Assembly (NCBI RefSeq): GCF_003352915.1
Contig: NZ_CP022314.1
Location: 2,701,272 to 2,765,271 of the forward strand
Direction: 5' to 3'
Source of the DNA: Arthrobacter sp. PM3
Lineage (GTDB): Bacteria > Actinomycetota > Actinomycetes > Actinomycetales > Micrococcaceae
DNA: 64,000 nt
Shown piece after piece: positions 18,818 through 27,445 of this stretch; the stretch's first letter is position 1; each line of letters begins with the position of its first letter. The notes beneath the pieces are model-generated. The model did not search any database. It was not told where the DNA came from and worked only from the letters and a program-made list of their open reading frames with translations. A program made the translations under genes and the position numbers.

Positions 18818-19054
18818 GCATGCCCGGGCCCGCAGCCGGGACCGGCTACCGCAAGGTAACAAGTTCTCAACAATCTGGGTAATTGCTGTGAAGTCTGCTA
18901 CGTCGACGTGTCGCAGGACACTACAGTGGCTTCATCAGTGCGCCTCGGCGCAGTGCTGCGAATCCATCAGTGACAACAGAATTCAGCGGAACACCGCAGA
19001 CAGACACTCATTGAGCTCCCGTCGTAGCGCTTACTCTTTCTTCCTGGAGGAAAA
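18818..19054 (+). other. Intergenic leader of the nucleoside-binding lipoprotein gene
   Basis: About 240 bases upstream of the BMP gene. A small dyad GTGTC-GCAG-GACAC (18908-18921) abuts a possible -10 box TACAGT (18922-18927); no good -35 is seen. If used, it leaves a leader of about 120 bases. The segment 18850-18900 is more A/T-rich than its surroundings. No coding capacity is evident. Confidence 0.4.
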
Positions 19055-20161
19055 TTGAAGAACTCTCTGCGTGCCACCTTCAAGCGCGGATCAATGGCCG
19101 GCGTCGCCACCGCGGGCGCGGCTGCACTCCTGCTGTCCGGCTGCGGGGCTGCCCCGGAGGCCAGCACCGCCACCCAGACCGCCAGCAACTACACCGGCTG
19201 CATCGTGTCCGACTCGGGTGGGTTCGACGACCAGTCGTTCAACCAGTCTTCCTACGAGGGCCTGAAGAAGACCGAAAAAGACCTCGGCATCAAGACCAAC
19301 CAGGCGGAGTCCAAGACCAACAACGACTTCGAGCCGAACCTGCGCGCCATGGTCGCCGCGGGCTGCAACCTGACCATCACGGTCGGCTTCCTCCTCGGCG
19401 ACGCCACCAAGGCGCAGGCCACGGCGAACCCGGACAAGCACTTCGCCATCATCGACTACGGCTACGACACCCCGATCAGCAACGTCAAGCCGATCATCTA
19501 CGACACCGCCCAGGCCGCATTCCTGGCCGGCTACCTCGCAGCCGGCACCACCAAGACCGGAACGGTCGCCACCTTCGGCGGCATCAAGATCCCCACGGTC
19601 ACCATTTTCATGGACGGCTTCGCCGACGGCGTGAAGTACTACAACGAAAAGAAGGGCAAGGACGTCAAGCTGCTGGGCTGGGACAAAGCCAAGCAGGACG
19701 GCTCCTTCACCGGTGACTTCGAAAAGCAGGACAAGGGCAAGCAGTTCACCCAGAACTTCCTGGACCAGGGCGCCGACATCGTCATGCCCGTCGCCGGTCC
19801 GGTCGGCAAGGGCGCGGGCGCCGCGCTGAAGGAAGCCAAGGCCGCAGGCAAGGACGTCAAGCTCATCTGGGTTGACTCCGACGGCTTCCTCACGGCCCCG
19901 GATTACAAGGACATCATGCTCTCCTCCGTCATGAAGCTGATGGGCGAGGCCGTCGAGACCGTCGTCAAGCAGGACAAGGACGGCCAGTTCACCAACGCGC
20001 CGTATGTCGGCACCCTCGCGAACGACGGCGTCCAGCTGGCTCCGTTCCACGACCTGGACTCCCAGGTTCCGGCCGAACTGAAGTCCGAGCTCGACCAGAT
20101 CAAGAAGGACATCGCCGACGGCAAGCTGAAGGTTGAATCCGCAGCAAGCCCGAAGTCCTAA
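19055..20161 (+). CDS. BMP-family nucleoside-binding lipoprotein
   Basis: Surface lipoprotein of the BMP/PnrA/BmpA family, the binding component for nucleoside ABC importers. 368 residues. Signal peptide with lipobox LLSGC, lipidated Cys30; the mature domain starts with YTGCIVSDSGGFDDQSFNQSSYEG, the family hallmark, and contains the VGFLLGDA and VMPVAGPVGKG segments. TTG 19055 is chosen for the GGAGG four bases upstream. The terminator at 20173-20222 lies between it and the ATPase gene, which would let this subunit be made in excess. Confidence 0.95.
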   Translation: MKNSLRATFKRGSMAGVATAGAAALLLSGCGAAPEASTATQTASNYTGCIVSDSGGFDDQSFNQSSYEGLKKTEKDLGIKTNQAESKTNNDFEPNLRAMVAAGCNLTITVGFLLGDATKAQATANPDKHFAIIDYGYDTPISNVKPIIYDTAQAAFLAGYLAAGTTKTGTVATFGGIKIPTVTIFMDGFADGVKYYNEKKGKDVKLLGWDKAKQDGSFTGDFEKQDKGKQFTQNFLDQGADIVMPVAGPVGKGAGAALKEAKAAGKDVKLIWVDSDGFLTAPDYKDIMLSSVMKLMGEAVETVVKQDKDGQFTNAPYVGTLANDGVQLAPFHDLDSQVPAELKSELDQIKKDIADGKLKVESAASPKS

Positions 20162-20172
20162 CTTCCTTCGCT

Positions 20173-20222
20173 AAGCGCCACGGCCCGTCCGGTCACCACC
20201 GCACGGGCTGTGGCGCTTTTCG
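20173..20222 (+). terminator. Terminator between the BMP lipoprotein gene and its ATPase gene
   Basis: A 16-bp stem (20173-20188 with 20203-20218, one G-T pair) with a 14-base loop, ending in TTTT. Readthrough is probably partial because the downstream transporter genes have no obvious promoter. Confidence 0.85.
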
Positions 20223-20326
20223 TTGCGGCCCCGCTGCGGCCCGGACCGCAGGCACTAAGCTGGTGCTGCAGCCCCCACTACGCGTCCGGACCAAGCCTTC
20301 CGGACACCTCGAGATTGGTCAGAGTT

Positions 20327-21955
20327 TTGAAACTTGAACTCAAGGGCATTACTAAACGCTTCGGCTCCCTGGTAGCAAACGATCACATCGATGTGGTTGT
20401 TGAACCCGGGCAGATCCACTGTCTGCTCGGCGAGAACGGCGCTGGCAAGTCCACGCTGATGAACGTCCTCTACGGACTGTACGAGCCCACCGAGGGCGAA
20501 ATCCTGATTGACGACAAACCGGTCACCTTCCGCGGCCCCGGCGACGCCATGGCCGCCGGCATCGGCATGGTGCACCAGCACTTCATGCTCGTCCCCGTCT
20601 TCACCGTCGCGGAAAACGTGGCCCTGGGCGCGGAAACCACCAAGACCGGCGGATTCCTGGACCTCGATGACACCCGGCGGAAGATCCGGGAGATCTCCGA
20701 CCGCTACGGCTTCGACGTCGACCCCGACGCCCTGATCGAGGACCTCCCCGTCGGCGTGCAGCAGCGGGTGGAAATCATCAAGGCCCTGGTCCGCGACGCC
20801 AAGGTGCTCATCCTGGACGAACCCACGGCCGTGCTGACCCCGCAGGACACCGACGAGCTCCTGGACATCATGCGCCAGCTCAAGAGCCACGGCACCTCCA
20901 TCGTCTTCATTTCGCACAAGCTCCGCGAGGTCAAAGCCGTCTCGGACACCATCACCGTCATCCGGCGCGGCAAAGTTGTGGGCACGGCCGATCCCGGCGC
21001 CTCCACCACCGAGCTGGCATCCATGATGGTGGGCCGCGCCGTGAGCCTGACCCTGGACAAGGCACCCGCCAATCCGCAGGAAACCACGTTTGAGGTCAAG
21101 GACCTCACCGTGATCGCGCCCAGCGGCCAGCACGTCGTGGACGGCATCAGCTTCGGGATCGCCCGCGGCGAGATCCTCGCCGTGGCCGGCGTCCAGGGCA
21201 ACGGCCAGACCGAACTGACCGAGGCCATCCTGGGCCTGCACGACCGGGTCCACGGCTCGATCACCCTCGACGGCGAAGAACTCCTGGGCCGCAGCGTCAA
21301 GGACGTCCTGAACGCCGGCGTCGGGTTCGTCCCCGAAGACCGCTCCCTGGACGGTCTGATCGGGACCTTCTCGATCGCCGAGAACCTGATCCTGGACCGC
21401 TACGACCGGGCCCCGTTCGCCAAGGGCATCAGCATGAGCCCGGCCAAGGTCCTGGAGAACGCCAAGACCCGGATCGAGGAATTCGACGTCCGCACCCCGT
21501 CCGGCTCCCTGGCCGCCGGCACGCTGTCCGGCGGCAACCAGCAAAAGGTCGTCATGGCGCGGGAACTGTCCCGGCCGCTGCGGCTCTTCATCGCCTCCCA
21601 GCCCACCCGCGGCGTGGACGTGGGGTCCATCGAGTTCCTGCACAAGCGGATCGTCGCTGAACGGGACCATGGCACGCCGGTCATGATCGTCTCCACCGAA
21701 CTGGACGAGGTCATTGAACTCGCCGACCGGATCGCCGTCCTCTACAAGGGCCGGCTGGTCGGAATCGTCCCGGCCGGCACCGGCCGCGACGTCCTCGGCC
21801 TGATGATGGCCGGAGTGTCGCCGGCCGAAGCCCAGGCCGAGGCCGCCGGGCGGCACCCGGCGCAGAGCCCCGCAGATACCCCCGCCCCGAACCCGGCAAC
21901 CGCCCCGTCCGAGCAGGAGCCCCGCTCCGGCGCCGTAGGAGACCACCATGAGTGA
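20327..21955 (+). CDS. Nucleoside ABC importer ATPase, two fused ABC domains (YufO/NupA-like)
   Basis: 542 residues with two ABC modules, as in simple-sugar and nucleoside importers. Module 1 has Walker A GENGAGKS, Q-loop VHQHF, a divergent signature LPVGVQQRVEI and Walker B LILDEP. Module 2 has a degenerate Walker A GVQGNGQTEL but a proper signature LSGGNQQK, the usual asymmetry of this family. A Pro/Ala-rich tail of about 45 residues follows. Start TTG 20327 begins the conserved KLELKGITKRFG; no strong ribosome-binding site is visible, so the start is less certain. It overlaps the first permease by eight bases. Confidence 0.93.
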   Translation: MKLELKGITKRFGSLVANDHIDVVVEPGQIHCLLGENGAGKSTLMNVLYGLYEPTEGEILIDDKPVTFRGPGDAMAAGIGMVHQHFMLVPVFTVAENVALGAETTKTGGFLDLDDTRRKIREISDRYGFDVDPDALIEDLPVGVQQRVEIIKALVRDAKVLILDEPTAVLTPQDTDELLDIMRQLKSHGTSIVFISHKLREVKAVSDTITVIRRGKVVGTADPGASTTELASMMVGRAVSLTLDKAPANPQETTFEVKDLTVIAPSGQHVVDGISFGIARGEILAVAGVQGNGQTELTEAILGLHDRVHGSITLDGEELLGRSVKDVLNAGVGFVPEDRSLDGLIGTFSIAENLILDRYDRAPFAKGISMSPAKVLENAKTRIEEFDVRTPSGSLAAGTLSGGNQQKVVMARELSRPLRLFIASQPTRGVDVGSIEFLHKRIVAERDHGTPVMIVSTELDEVIELADRIAVLYKGRLVGIVPAGTGRDVLGLMMAGVSPAEAQAEAAGRHPAQSPADTPAPNPATAPSEQEPRSGAVGDHHE

Positions 21956-23354
21956 GAACACCGGGCCGCGCCGCGCGGCCGCACCGGACCCGGACCGGAT
22001 TCCGGCAGACCAGGCCATCGACGCGGACATTGAGACGCCCGACGAGGACGACGAAGCGTACGTCACCTCGCTGGACACCGCCGGCGGCGCCATGCAGCCC
22101 TCCGCGGTCCCGGTCTCGACCCAAAGCGGCCACCTTCCCGGCACCCCGGACGAGCCCGAGTCGCTGATGCGCAGAATCTTCACCGGCAACGGCATGGTGA
22201 CCATCCTGGCCGTGCTGCTCGCCCTGGTCCTCGGCGGACTCCTGATCGCCGTCACGGACAAAGTGGTCGGCACCACCGCGGGCTACTTCTTCGCCCGTCC
22301 CACGGATTTCCTCACCGCCGTCTGGTCTGCCGCCACCCGGTCCTACGTCGCCCTCTTCCAGGGCGCGGTCTTCAACCCCCGCGGGACCGGCGTGGCCGGG
22401 CAGTTCGCCCCGCTCATGGAGACGCTGACCATCGCCACGCCCCTGATCACCGCGGGCCTCGGCGTGGCGCTGGCCTTCCGCGCCGGCCTGTTCAACATTG
22501 GTGCGCAGGGCCAGATCATCATGGCCGGCATCCTGGCCTCGTGGGTCGGTTTCGCCCTGCACCTGCCGCTGGGGCTGCACCTGCTGCTGGTCCTGGTGGC
22601 CGGCGTCGTCGGCGGTGCCGTCTGGGGCGGAATCGTGGGCGTGCTCAAAGCCCGCACGGGTGCCCATGAGGTCATCGTGACCATCATGTTCAACTACATC
22701 GCCCTGTATCTGCTGCGCTACCTGCTCGACACGGACCTGTTCCAGCGCCCGGGCGAGTCCACCCCGATTTCCCCGATCCTGGACCCCAACGCCGTGTACC
22801 CGCTGCTCTTCGGCAGCCAGTACCGGCTCCACTTGGGCTTCCTGCTGGCCATCGCGGCCACGGTCTTCGTCTGGTGGCTGCTGAACCGTTCCACGATCGG
22901 CTTCGAATTCCGGGCCGTCGGCGCCAACCCGAAGGCCGCCCTCACCGCCGGCATCAACGTCTCCCGGGCCACGGTCCTGGTAATGACCATCGCCGGTGGC
23001 CTGGCGGGCCTGGCCGGCGTCGCCCAGGTGGCCGGGACCGAGAAGGTCCTGACTGACGGAGTCGCGGCGACCTACGGTTTTGACGCGATCACCGTGGCCC
23101 TGCTGGGCCGCTCGTCCCCGTGGGGCACCTTCGCGGCCGGCCTGCTGTTCGGAGCATTCCGGGCAGGCGCCGTCCAGATGCAGATCCAGACCGGAACGCC
23201 GATCGACATCGTGCTCGTCGTCCAGTCGCTGATCGTGCTGTTCATCGCGGCGCCGCCCCTGGTCCGGGCCATTTTCGGGCTCAACCCGCGCAAGAAGAAG
23301 TCCGCCACCGCCGGCACCCCCAAGCAGGCAGCAACCACCGGAGGTGCCGCATGA
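21948..23354 (+). CDS. Nucleoside ABC importer permease (YufP/NupP-like)
   Basis: 468-residue membrane subunit. About 75 acidic, disordered N-terminal residues precede eight or so hydrophobic segments; the NIGAQGQIIMAGI and GRSSPWGTFAAGLLFGAFRAGA blocks are the signatures of BPD_transp_2 nucleoside permeases. ATG 21948 lies inside the ATPase end and its TGA overlaps the next ATG. The long charged N-terminus is unusual compared with the roughly 350-residue B. subtilis-type protein. Confidence 0.93.
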   Translation: MSENTGPRRAAAPDPDRIPADQAIDADIETPDEDDEAYVTSLDTAGGAMQPSAVPVSTQSGHLPGTPDEPESLMRRIFTGNGMVTILAVLLALVLGGLLIAVTDKVVGTTAGYFFARPTDFLTAVWSAATRSYVALFQGAVFNPRGTGVAGQFAPLMETLTIATPLITAGLGVALAFRAGLFNIGAQGQIIMAGILASWVGFALHLPLGLHLLLVLVAGVVGGAVWGGIVGVLKARTGAHEVIVTIMFNYIALYLLRYLLDTDLFQRPGESTPISPILDPNAVYPLLFGSQYRLHLGFLLAIAATVFVWWLLNRSTIGFEFRAVGANPKAALTAGINVSRATVLVMTIAGGLAGLAGVAQVAGTEKVLTDGVAATYGFDAITVALLGRSSPWGTFAAGLLFGAFRAGAVQMQIQTGTPIDIVLVVQSLIVLFIAAPPLVRAIFGLNPRKKKSATAGTPKQAATTGGAA

Positions 23355-24661
23355 GCACAACAGCAACCTCGCCCGTCAAACCGCAGCCGGAGAAGAACCA
23401 CACGCCGGGGCAGTCCGCCAAGCCCGTGACCTGGAAGGTGCCGGTCACGCTCGCGGTGCTCGCCGTCGTCGCCTTCATCTTCTTTGGCCTGCTGGGCCCG
23501 CAGGGGACCGCCAAATTCGGGGTGTCCTCCGGCGGCGACTTCTTCCAGCTGCCGGCAATCGAAGTGCCCGCCTTCCTGAGCGGCATGGTGCTCTCCGTGG
23601 TCCTGCTGGGCCTCGCCGGCTACGCCCTGGTCCTGAAGGCGAACCGGAACGCCCGGCCCCCGCGCTGGCTGCCGGTCACTTTCACGGTGGTGTTTGTGGT
23701 CGCCTTCCTGATCTGGGTGGTGGGCGGCGCCCGGACCCCCAGCATCTCGCTGGCGGGCCTGATCGCAGGGTCCGTGACGCTCGCCGTGCCGATCGTCTTC
23801 GGTTCCCTGTCCGGCGTGCTGTGCGAACGCGCCGGCGTCGTGAACATCGCCATTGAGGGCCAGCTGCTGGGCGGCGCCTTCACAGCCGCGCTCGTGGCCA
23901 GCCTGACCCACAACCCCTACCTGGGCCTCCTGGCGGCGGCCGTCGCCGGCGCCCTCGTCTCGATGGTCCTGGCCCTGTTCAGCATCAAGTACGTGGTCAA
24001 CCAGATCATTGTCGGCGTCGTGCTCAACGTCCTGGTCTCCGGCCTCACCGGCTTCCTGTTCACTACCGTGATGCAGTCGGACCCGGAGAAATACAACTCG
24101 CCCGGCCGGCTGCCCATCATCGACATCCCGGTGCTCTCCGGCATTCCCGTGATCGGCCCCATCCTGTTCAAGCAGTCCGTGGTGGGGTACCTGATGTATG
24201 TGGCCGTGATTGTGGTGTGGATCGCACTGTTCAAGACCAAGTGGGGCCTGCGCGTCCGGGCTGTGGGCGAACACCCGCAGGCCGCCGACACCCTGGGCAT
24301 CAAGGTCAACGCCACCCGCTTCTGGAACGTCACGCTCGGCGGCGCGGTGGCCGGGATCGGCGGCTCGTTCTTCACCCTCGTCGCGATCGACAGCTTCACC
24401 AAGGAAATCTCCGGAGGCCGCGGGTTCATCGCCCTGGCCGCCATGATCCTGGGCCGCTGGAACCCGATCGGGGCATTCTTCGCCGCGCTGCTGTTCGGCT
24501 TCGCCGACAACCTGCAGAGCATCGTGACGATCATCGGTACCCCCGTGCCGAGCCAGTTCATGGCCATGCTGCCGTACCTGGTGACCGTGTTCGCCGTGGC
24601 CGGACTCGTCGGCCGCTCGCGGCCGCCGGCGGCCGACGGCATACCGTACGTCAAGGGCTGA
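23351..24661 (+). CDS. Nucleoside ABC importer permease (YufQ/NupQ-like)
   Basis: 436-residue second permease. It has an N-terminal extension with three extra hydrophobic segments (about residues 30-135) before the conserved core that starts at GSLSGVLCERAGVVNIAIEGQ, the typical NupQ/YufQ beginning. The later AAMILGRWNPIGAFFAALLFG block matches the first permease. ATG 23351 overlaps the upstream stop by ATGA. cdd begins two bases after the stop. Confidence 0.93.
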   Translation: MSTTATSPVKPQPEKNHTPGQSAKPVTWKVPVTLAVLAVVAFIFFGLLGPQGTAKFGVSSGGDFFQLPAIEVPAFLSGMVLSVVLLGLAGYALVLKANRNARPPRWLPVTFTVVFVVAFLIWVVGGARTPSISLAGLIAGSVTLAVPIVFGSLSGVLCERAGVVNIAIEGQLLGGAFTAALVASLTHNPYLGLLAAAVAGALVSMVLALFSIKYVVNQIIVGVVLNVLVSGLTGFLFTTVMQSDPEKYNSPGRLPIIDIPVLSGIPVIGPILFKQSVVGYLMYVAVIVVWIALFKTKWGLRVRAVGEHPQAADTLGIKVNATRFWNVTLGGAVAGIGGSFFTLVAIDSFTKEISGGRGFIALAAMILGRWNPIGAFFAALLFGFADNLQSIVTIIGTPVPSQFMAMLPYLVTVFAVAGLVGRSRPPAADGIPYVKG

Positions 24662-24663
24662 CC

Positions 24664-25068
24664 GTGGAGACCACACCGGTTGACTGGGCCGCGCTCGAGG
24701 CTGCGGCGGTTTCCGCCATGAAGAACGCCTACGCGCCGTATTCGAAGTTTCCGGTGGGGGCGGCAGCCCTCACCGGGGACGGCCGGATCGTCAGCGGCTG
24801 CAACGTCGAAAACGCCAGCTACGGGCTGACCCTGTGCGCCGAGTGCGCCTTGGTCGGCAACCTGCAGATGACCGGCGGCGGACTGCTGCGCGCCTTCTAC
24901 TGCGTCGACGCCGGCGGCAACGTCCTCATGCCCTGCGGGCGCTGCCGACAGTTGCTCTACGAATTCCGGGCTTCCGATATGGAGCTCATGACCACCCAGG
25001 GAATCAAGACCATGGACCAGGTCCTTCCCGATGCCTTTGGCCCCCAACACCTGGAGGAACCCCGGTGA
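24664..25068 (+). CDS. cdd: Cytidine deaminase
   Basis: 134-residue homotetrameric-type cytidine/deoxycytidine deaminase, which makes uridine. Zinc ligands are C58 (in CAE, with the catalytic E60), C91 and C94 (PCGRC); SGCNVENASYG binds the ribose. GTG 24664 follows the permease stop by two bases. It is placed between importer and deoA, so imported cytidine can be converted to uridine and then cleaved by a pyrimidine phosphorylase. Its stop overlaps the deoA start (GTGA). Confidence 0.96.
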   Translation: METTPVDWAALEAAAVSAMKNAYAPYSKFPVGAAALTGDGRIVSGCNVENASYGLTLCAECALVGNLQMTGGGLLRAFYCVDAGGNVLMPCGRCRQLLYEFRASDMELMTTQGIKTMDQVLPDAFGPQHLEEPR

Positions 25069-26396
25069 CACTTTCGACACAGCCCGCCAGTACGACTGAA
25101 GCGTTCGACGCCGTCGACATCATCCGCATCAAACGGGACAAGGGCGTGCTCAGCCCCGCCCAGATCGACTGGACGATCGACGCGTACACCCGCGGCGCCA
25201 TCGCCGACGAACAGATGGCCGCCCTGAACATGGCCATCCTGCTCAACGGCATGGACCGCGCCGAGATCTCCCGCTGGACCGCGGCCATGATCGCCTCCGG
25301 CGAGCGGATGGATTTCTCCAGCCTGCGCCGGCCCGACGGCGGCATGAAGGCCACGAGCGACAAGCACTCCACCGGCGGCGTGGGGGACAAGATCACTCTC
25401 CCGCTGGCCCCGCTGGTGGCCGTCTTCGGCGTGGCCGTCCCGCAGCTCTCCGGCCGCGGCCTGGGCCACACCGGCGGGACCCTGGACAAGCTCGAGGCGA
25501 TCCCGGGCTGGCGCGCGGCCCTGAGCAACGAGGAAATGATGACCCAGCTCCAGGACGTCGGCGCCGTCATTTGCGCCGCCGGCGCGGGACTGGCCCCGGC
25601 CGACAAGAAGCTCTACGCGCTCCGGGATGTTACCGGGACCGTCGAGGCCATCCCGCTGATCGCATCCTCGATCATGAGCAAGAAGATCGCGGAGGGCACC
25701 GGATCGCTGGTCCTCGACGTCAAGGTGGGCAGCGGCGCGTTCATGAAGGACGAGGACCGTGCCCGCGAGCTCGCCGAGACCATGGTGGCCCTGGGCAAGG
25801 ACGCCGGCGTGAACACCGTGGCCCTGCTGACCAACATGAACACGCCACTGGGCCTCACTGCGGGCAACGCGATCGAGGTTGAGGAGTCGGTGGAGGTCCT
25901 GGCCGGCGGGGGCCCGGAAGACGTCGTCGAACTCACCGTACGGCTCGCGGAGGAAATGCTGGCGTGCGCCGGTGTCCGCGACGCCGACCCCCGGGCCGCC
26001 CTGCGCGACGGCCGGGCCATGGACGTGTGGAACCGGATGATCGAGGCCCAGGGCGGCGACCCGCGCGCCAAGCTTCCGGTCGCCAAGGAATCCGAGGTCA
26101 TCTACGCCCCGGCCGACGGCGTCCTGGTGGAGCTCGACGCGATGGCCGTCGGCGTCGCCGCATGGCGCCTCGGCGCCGGCCGCGCCCGCAAGGAGGACCA
26201 GGTCCAGGCAGGGGCCGGGGTGCGGATGCACGCCAAACCGGGCGCCACGCTCCGCGCCGGCGAGCCGCTCATGACGCTGCTGACGGACACCCCGGAGAAG
26301 TTCGGCCGTGCCAAGGAAGCGCTGGAGCACGCCGCCGTGATCGCACCGGAAGGCTCCCGGCCCGCCCAGAAGCTGATCATCGACCGCATCGCCTGA
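25065..26396 (+). CDS. deoA: Thymidine phosphorylase
   Basis: Phosphorolytic cleavage of thymidine/deoxyuridine to base plus deoxyribose-1-phosphate. 443 residues; the phosphate-binding signature DKHSTGGVGDK is at 99-109, followed by the GLGHTGGTLDKLE and SSIMSKKIAEG blocks that contact the pyrimidine. In Gram-positives such enzymes may also accept uridine (Pdp type), which this sequence alone does not settle. GTG 25065 has GGAGGA upstream and overlaps cdd by four bases. Last gene of the importer operon. Confidence 0.95.
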   Translation: MTLSTQPASTTEAFDAVDIIRIKRDKGVLSPAQIDWTIDAYTRGAIADEQMAALNMAILLNGMDRAEISRWTAAMIASGERMDFSSLRRPDGGMKATSDKHSTGGVGDKITLPLAPLVAVFGVAVPQLSGRGLGHTGGTLDKLEAIPGWRAALSNEEMMTQLQDVGAVICAAGAGLAPADKKLYALRDVTGTVEAIPLIASSIMSKKIAEGTGSLVLDVKVGSGAFMKDEDRARELAETMVALGKDAGVNTVALLTNMNTPLGLTAGNAIEVEESVEVLAGGGPEDVVELTVRLAEEMLACAGVRDADPRAALRDGRAMDVWNRMIEAQGGDPRAKLPVAKESEVIYAPADGVLVELDAMAVGVAAWRLGAGRARKEDQVQAGAGVRMHAKPGATLRAGEPLMTLLTDTPEKFGRAKEALEHAAVIAPEGSRPAQKLIIDRIA

Positions 26397-26420
26397 GGAC
26401 CCGGCGGGCCGACAACCCCG

Positions 26421-26494
26421 CGTTGCCCCATCACGTATGGCCCTTAAACAGCCCTCAACCCAGAGATTTGGCCGCCATGCGTGATGGGGCAACG
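26421..26494. repeat. Large inverted repeat after deoA
   Basis: A perfect 15-bp inverted repeat, CGTTGCCCCATCACG (26421-26435) and its complement (26480-26494), extends inward as TATGGCC/GGCCGCCATG with a three-base insertion and encloses about 30 bases. There is no T-run. It could be a terminator for the deoA operon, an mRNA-stabilising hairpin or a member of an intergenic repeat family. Confidence 0.7.
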
Positions 26495-26566
26495 GGCTGG
26501 GCGGGGCAGTACACTGACAGCACAACTTTCCGGGAGAAACCGGGCCCCGCCGTGCGTTAGGAAGCT

Positions 26567-27202
26567 GTGCAGGCAATCAACGACTTCATCCTCGCCGCCG
26601 CAGGGCAGCCCTGGGTCCTCGTTCTCGTGTTTGCCTGCTGTGTCATCGATGGCTTCTTCCCGCCGATCCCCAGCGAATCGGTGGTGGTGGGCCTCGCCGC
26701 CGTCGCTGCCACCGCGGGCGTCCCCAACCCGGTGCTCCTGATCGCGACCGCCGCCGCCGGGGCCTGGGTGGGAGACAACCTCGCCTACCTGATCGGCCGC
26801 AGGACCGGGACCCGCCGCTGGGCCTGGATGCGCGGCCCCCGGATGCAGGGGGCCTTTGCCTGGGCCGGACGGGAACTGCGGAAACGGGCCGCGTCACTGA
26901 TCCTCGTGGCGCGCTTCGTACCGATCGGGCGGGTGGCCGTCAACCTGACCGCCGGCGCAACGCACTACCCGCGGCCCAGGTTCATGGGCCTGACGGTGCT
27001 CTCGGCGGTGCTCTGGGCCGGGTACTCGGTGGGGATCGGCCTGTTCGTTGGTCCGTGGTTCGAGAAGAACCACGTCCTCGGCGCGAGCATCGCGATCGTC
27101 TGCGCGATTGTCCTGGGCCTGTTCGTCGACTTCGTGATCAGCAGGGTCCGCGGCCGCACAACGGAGGAACCGGCCTCTTCGGTCCCGCCCGCCGAGACCT
27201 AG
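26567..27202 (+). CDS. DedA-family membrane protein (first of a tandem pair)
   Basis: 211 residues of the DedA/VTT (SNARE-associated) family, now linked to lipid flipping. The PPIPSE motif at the end of the first hydrophobic segment and the RFVPIGRVAVNLTAG block with the essential Arg residues are present, and there are about five membrane segments. GTG 26567 has TAGGAAG upstream. A possible -10 box TACACT lies at 26510-26515. The next gene is a paralogue. Confidence 0.9.
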   Translation: MQAINDFILAAAGQPWVLVLVFACCVIDGFFPPIPSESVVVGLAAVAATAGVPNPVLLIATAAAGAWVGDNLAYLIGRRTGTRRWAWMRGPRMQGAFAWAGRELRKRAASLILVARFVPIGRVAVNLTAGATHYPRPRFMGLTVLSAVLWAGYSVGIGLFVGPWFEKNHVLGASIAIVCAIVLGLFVDFVISRVRGRTTEEPASSVPPAET

Positions 27203-27234
27203 CGCATCCGTTGCAGCACCCGGTGCAACCTGCT

Positions 27235-27251
27235 CCGCCGTGACACGGCGG
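27235..27251 (+). terminator. Short GC hairpin between the two dedA genes
   Basis: CCGCCGTG and CACGGCGG form a near-perfect palindrome around one base, without a T-run. The rest of the 243-base gap (27203-27445) shows only a GTTGCA/TGCAAC dyad near 27211-27228 and no clear promoter. Confidence 0.35.
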
Positions 27252-27445
27252 CCGCCCGAAGATCCGCCGCCTGCAACGTAGCGGACCGCGCCCCGGGCGT
27301 GGGACACTTAGGAGCGATTTGCGTCACGTCCGCAGGGCGCAGTCCGTCCCAGGTTCCACCCGCACGCCAGTGGCATCGCCGTCACGGTGTGATTGTCCGT
27401 AACCGTTCACCCGTCCGCACCCATTCATCGAGGAGCACCGCCCGC

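Noticed and set aside
20255..22276. 673-codon minus-strand open frame opposite the nucleoside ATPase gene
   Set aside because: Antisense shadow of a well-supported gene; no domain or start signal.
21711..24676. Pair of long minus-strand open frames opposite the nucleoside permease genes
   Set aside because: Gln/His/Gly/Asp-rich composition typical of antisense GC-rich frames; no conserved sequence.
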